From the NCBI RefSeq assembly GCF_028372415.1, contig NC_092876.1, forward strand, positions 62,648,885 through 62,712,884: DNA of 64,000 nucleotides, given 5' to 3'. Positions 63,776 to 64,000 of this stretch are shown one piece after another; the first letter of the stretch is position 1; each line of letters opens with the position of its first letter. The stretch is from Notamacropus eugenii. Taxonomy: Eukaryota; Chordata; Mammalia; Diprotodontia; Macropodidae. A model generated the notes under the pieces. The model saw only the letters and a list, made by a program, of their open reading frames with translations. It made no database searches and was not told where the DNA came from. The translations under genes were made by a program, and so were the position numbers.

Positions 63776-64000
63776 GTTGGCGCATTCCAAACAGGGACAA
63801 GTGCAGATATCCTGGGTGGTTGGGACACCCGGAAGGGGCTGTGAAAGACGCGAGTCCCGAATCCTAGATTCGGAAGGAGAGAAAGAGTGAGTAGCTTCCC
63901 ACACCCATGGGAAAAGGGCAGGGATGGGGAATCAATTGCCAGTAATAAAGCCAGAGGAACAGGAGGTCTGGGCTAAGATACTTTACAGGGAATGCAGGGA
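63776..64000 (+). mobile_element. Endogenous retrovirus leader and start of gag region (runs off window)
   Basis: TGGCGCATTCCAAACAGGGA (from 63,778) is a tRNA primer-binding-type sequence, closest to the Lys class by eye. A leader of about 130 bp follows. A possible gag start with a Met-Gly (myristoylation-type) N-terminus lies at 63,924 and continues to the edge. Family is probably class II/beta-like, judged from PBS and LTR style only. Whether the element is whole or broken cannot be told from 225 bp. Confidence 0.6.

Overview
The window is mammalian nuclear DNA and almost certainly marsupial. The evidence is the repeat content: many tRNA-headed CORE-SINEs with RTE/BovB-type tails (called MAR1-type here), RTE reverse-transcriptase remains, dense and well-preserved MIR, L2 and L3/CR1 fragments, L1 3' ends of the type common in marsupials, and ORF1-only 'half-L1' (HAL1) elements. 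I did not try to name the species. Family names are recognised from memory of consensus sequences, so edges are good to roughly 10-30 bp unless target-site duplications (TSDs) are given.

No long host coding exon was found. Almost every open frame above 60 codons lies in a repeat, a microsatellite or spacer DNA. The one strong host-gene signal is a CpG island (about 51,560-53,150). It holds NRF1, GC-box and triple CCAAT motifs, a TATA-like box, an E-box and a YY1-type AAGATGGCG. A candidate first exon on the + strand ends at a splice donor after base 52,238, and everything to its right is probably first intron. The exon has two back-to-back short upstream ORFs. I could not identify the gene.

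Layout: 1-5,800 holds the 3' part of a HAL1, an L3, a MAR1 and MIR/L2 pieces. At 5,796-6,235 is an RPL31 processed pseudogene. From 7,340 to 8,330 come a CpG-bearing unique stretch and a 33-bp tandem repeat joined to an ancient SINE-like element. From 8,345 to 22,300 are L1, L2, MIR and MAR1 copies with unrecognised stretches between. From 22,330 to 24,935 is a layered nest (L3 split by RTE, itself split by MAR1) with two related inverted-MIR composites. At 28,105-28,546 is a GATA array. At 31,026-33,788 is a complete HAL1 with a perfect 16-bp TSD inside a MAR1. From 37,441 to 38,180 is another unique stretch, followed by a second 33-bp array. At 42,328-43,010 is a possible old LTR. From 45,480 to 49,663 are two L1 5' fragments and a second near-complete HAL1, which is interrupted by an RPL23A processed pseudogene with its own TSD. 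From 50,040 to 51,540 is a decayed minisatellite abutting the promoter. The putative intron carries a nested L2/MAR1, an 86-bp-arm hairpin (61,108-61,333), and at the right edge a sense-oriented retroviral LTR and leader running off the window.

The loci do not form a pathway. The window is a record of retrotransposition: an L1-type machinery has moved HAL1s and ribosomal-protein mRNAs, RTE elements have probably moved the MAR1 SINEs, and later copies sit inside earlier ones. The most interesting items are the ORF1-only HAL1 pair, the repeated inverted-MIR composite, the recurrent 33-bp amplification, the unexplained hairpin and the promoter with its adjoining minisatellite.
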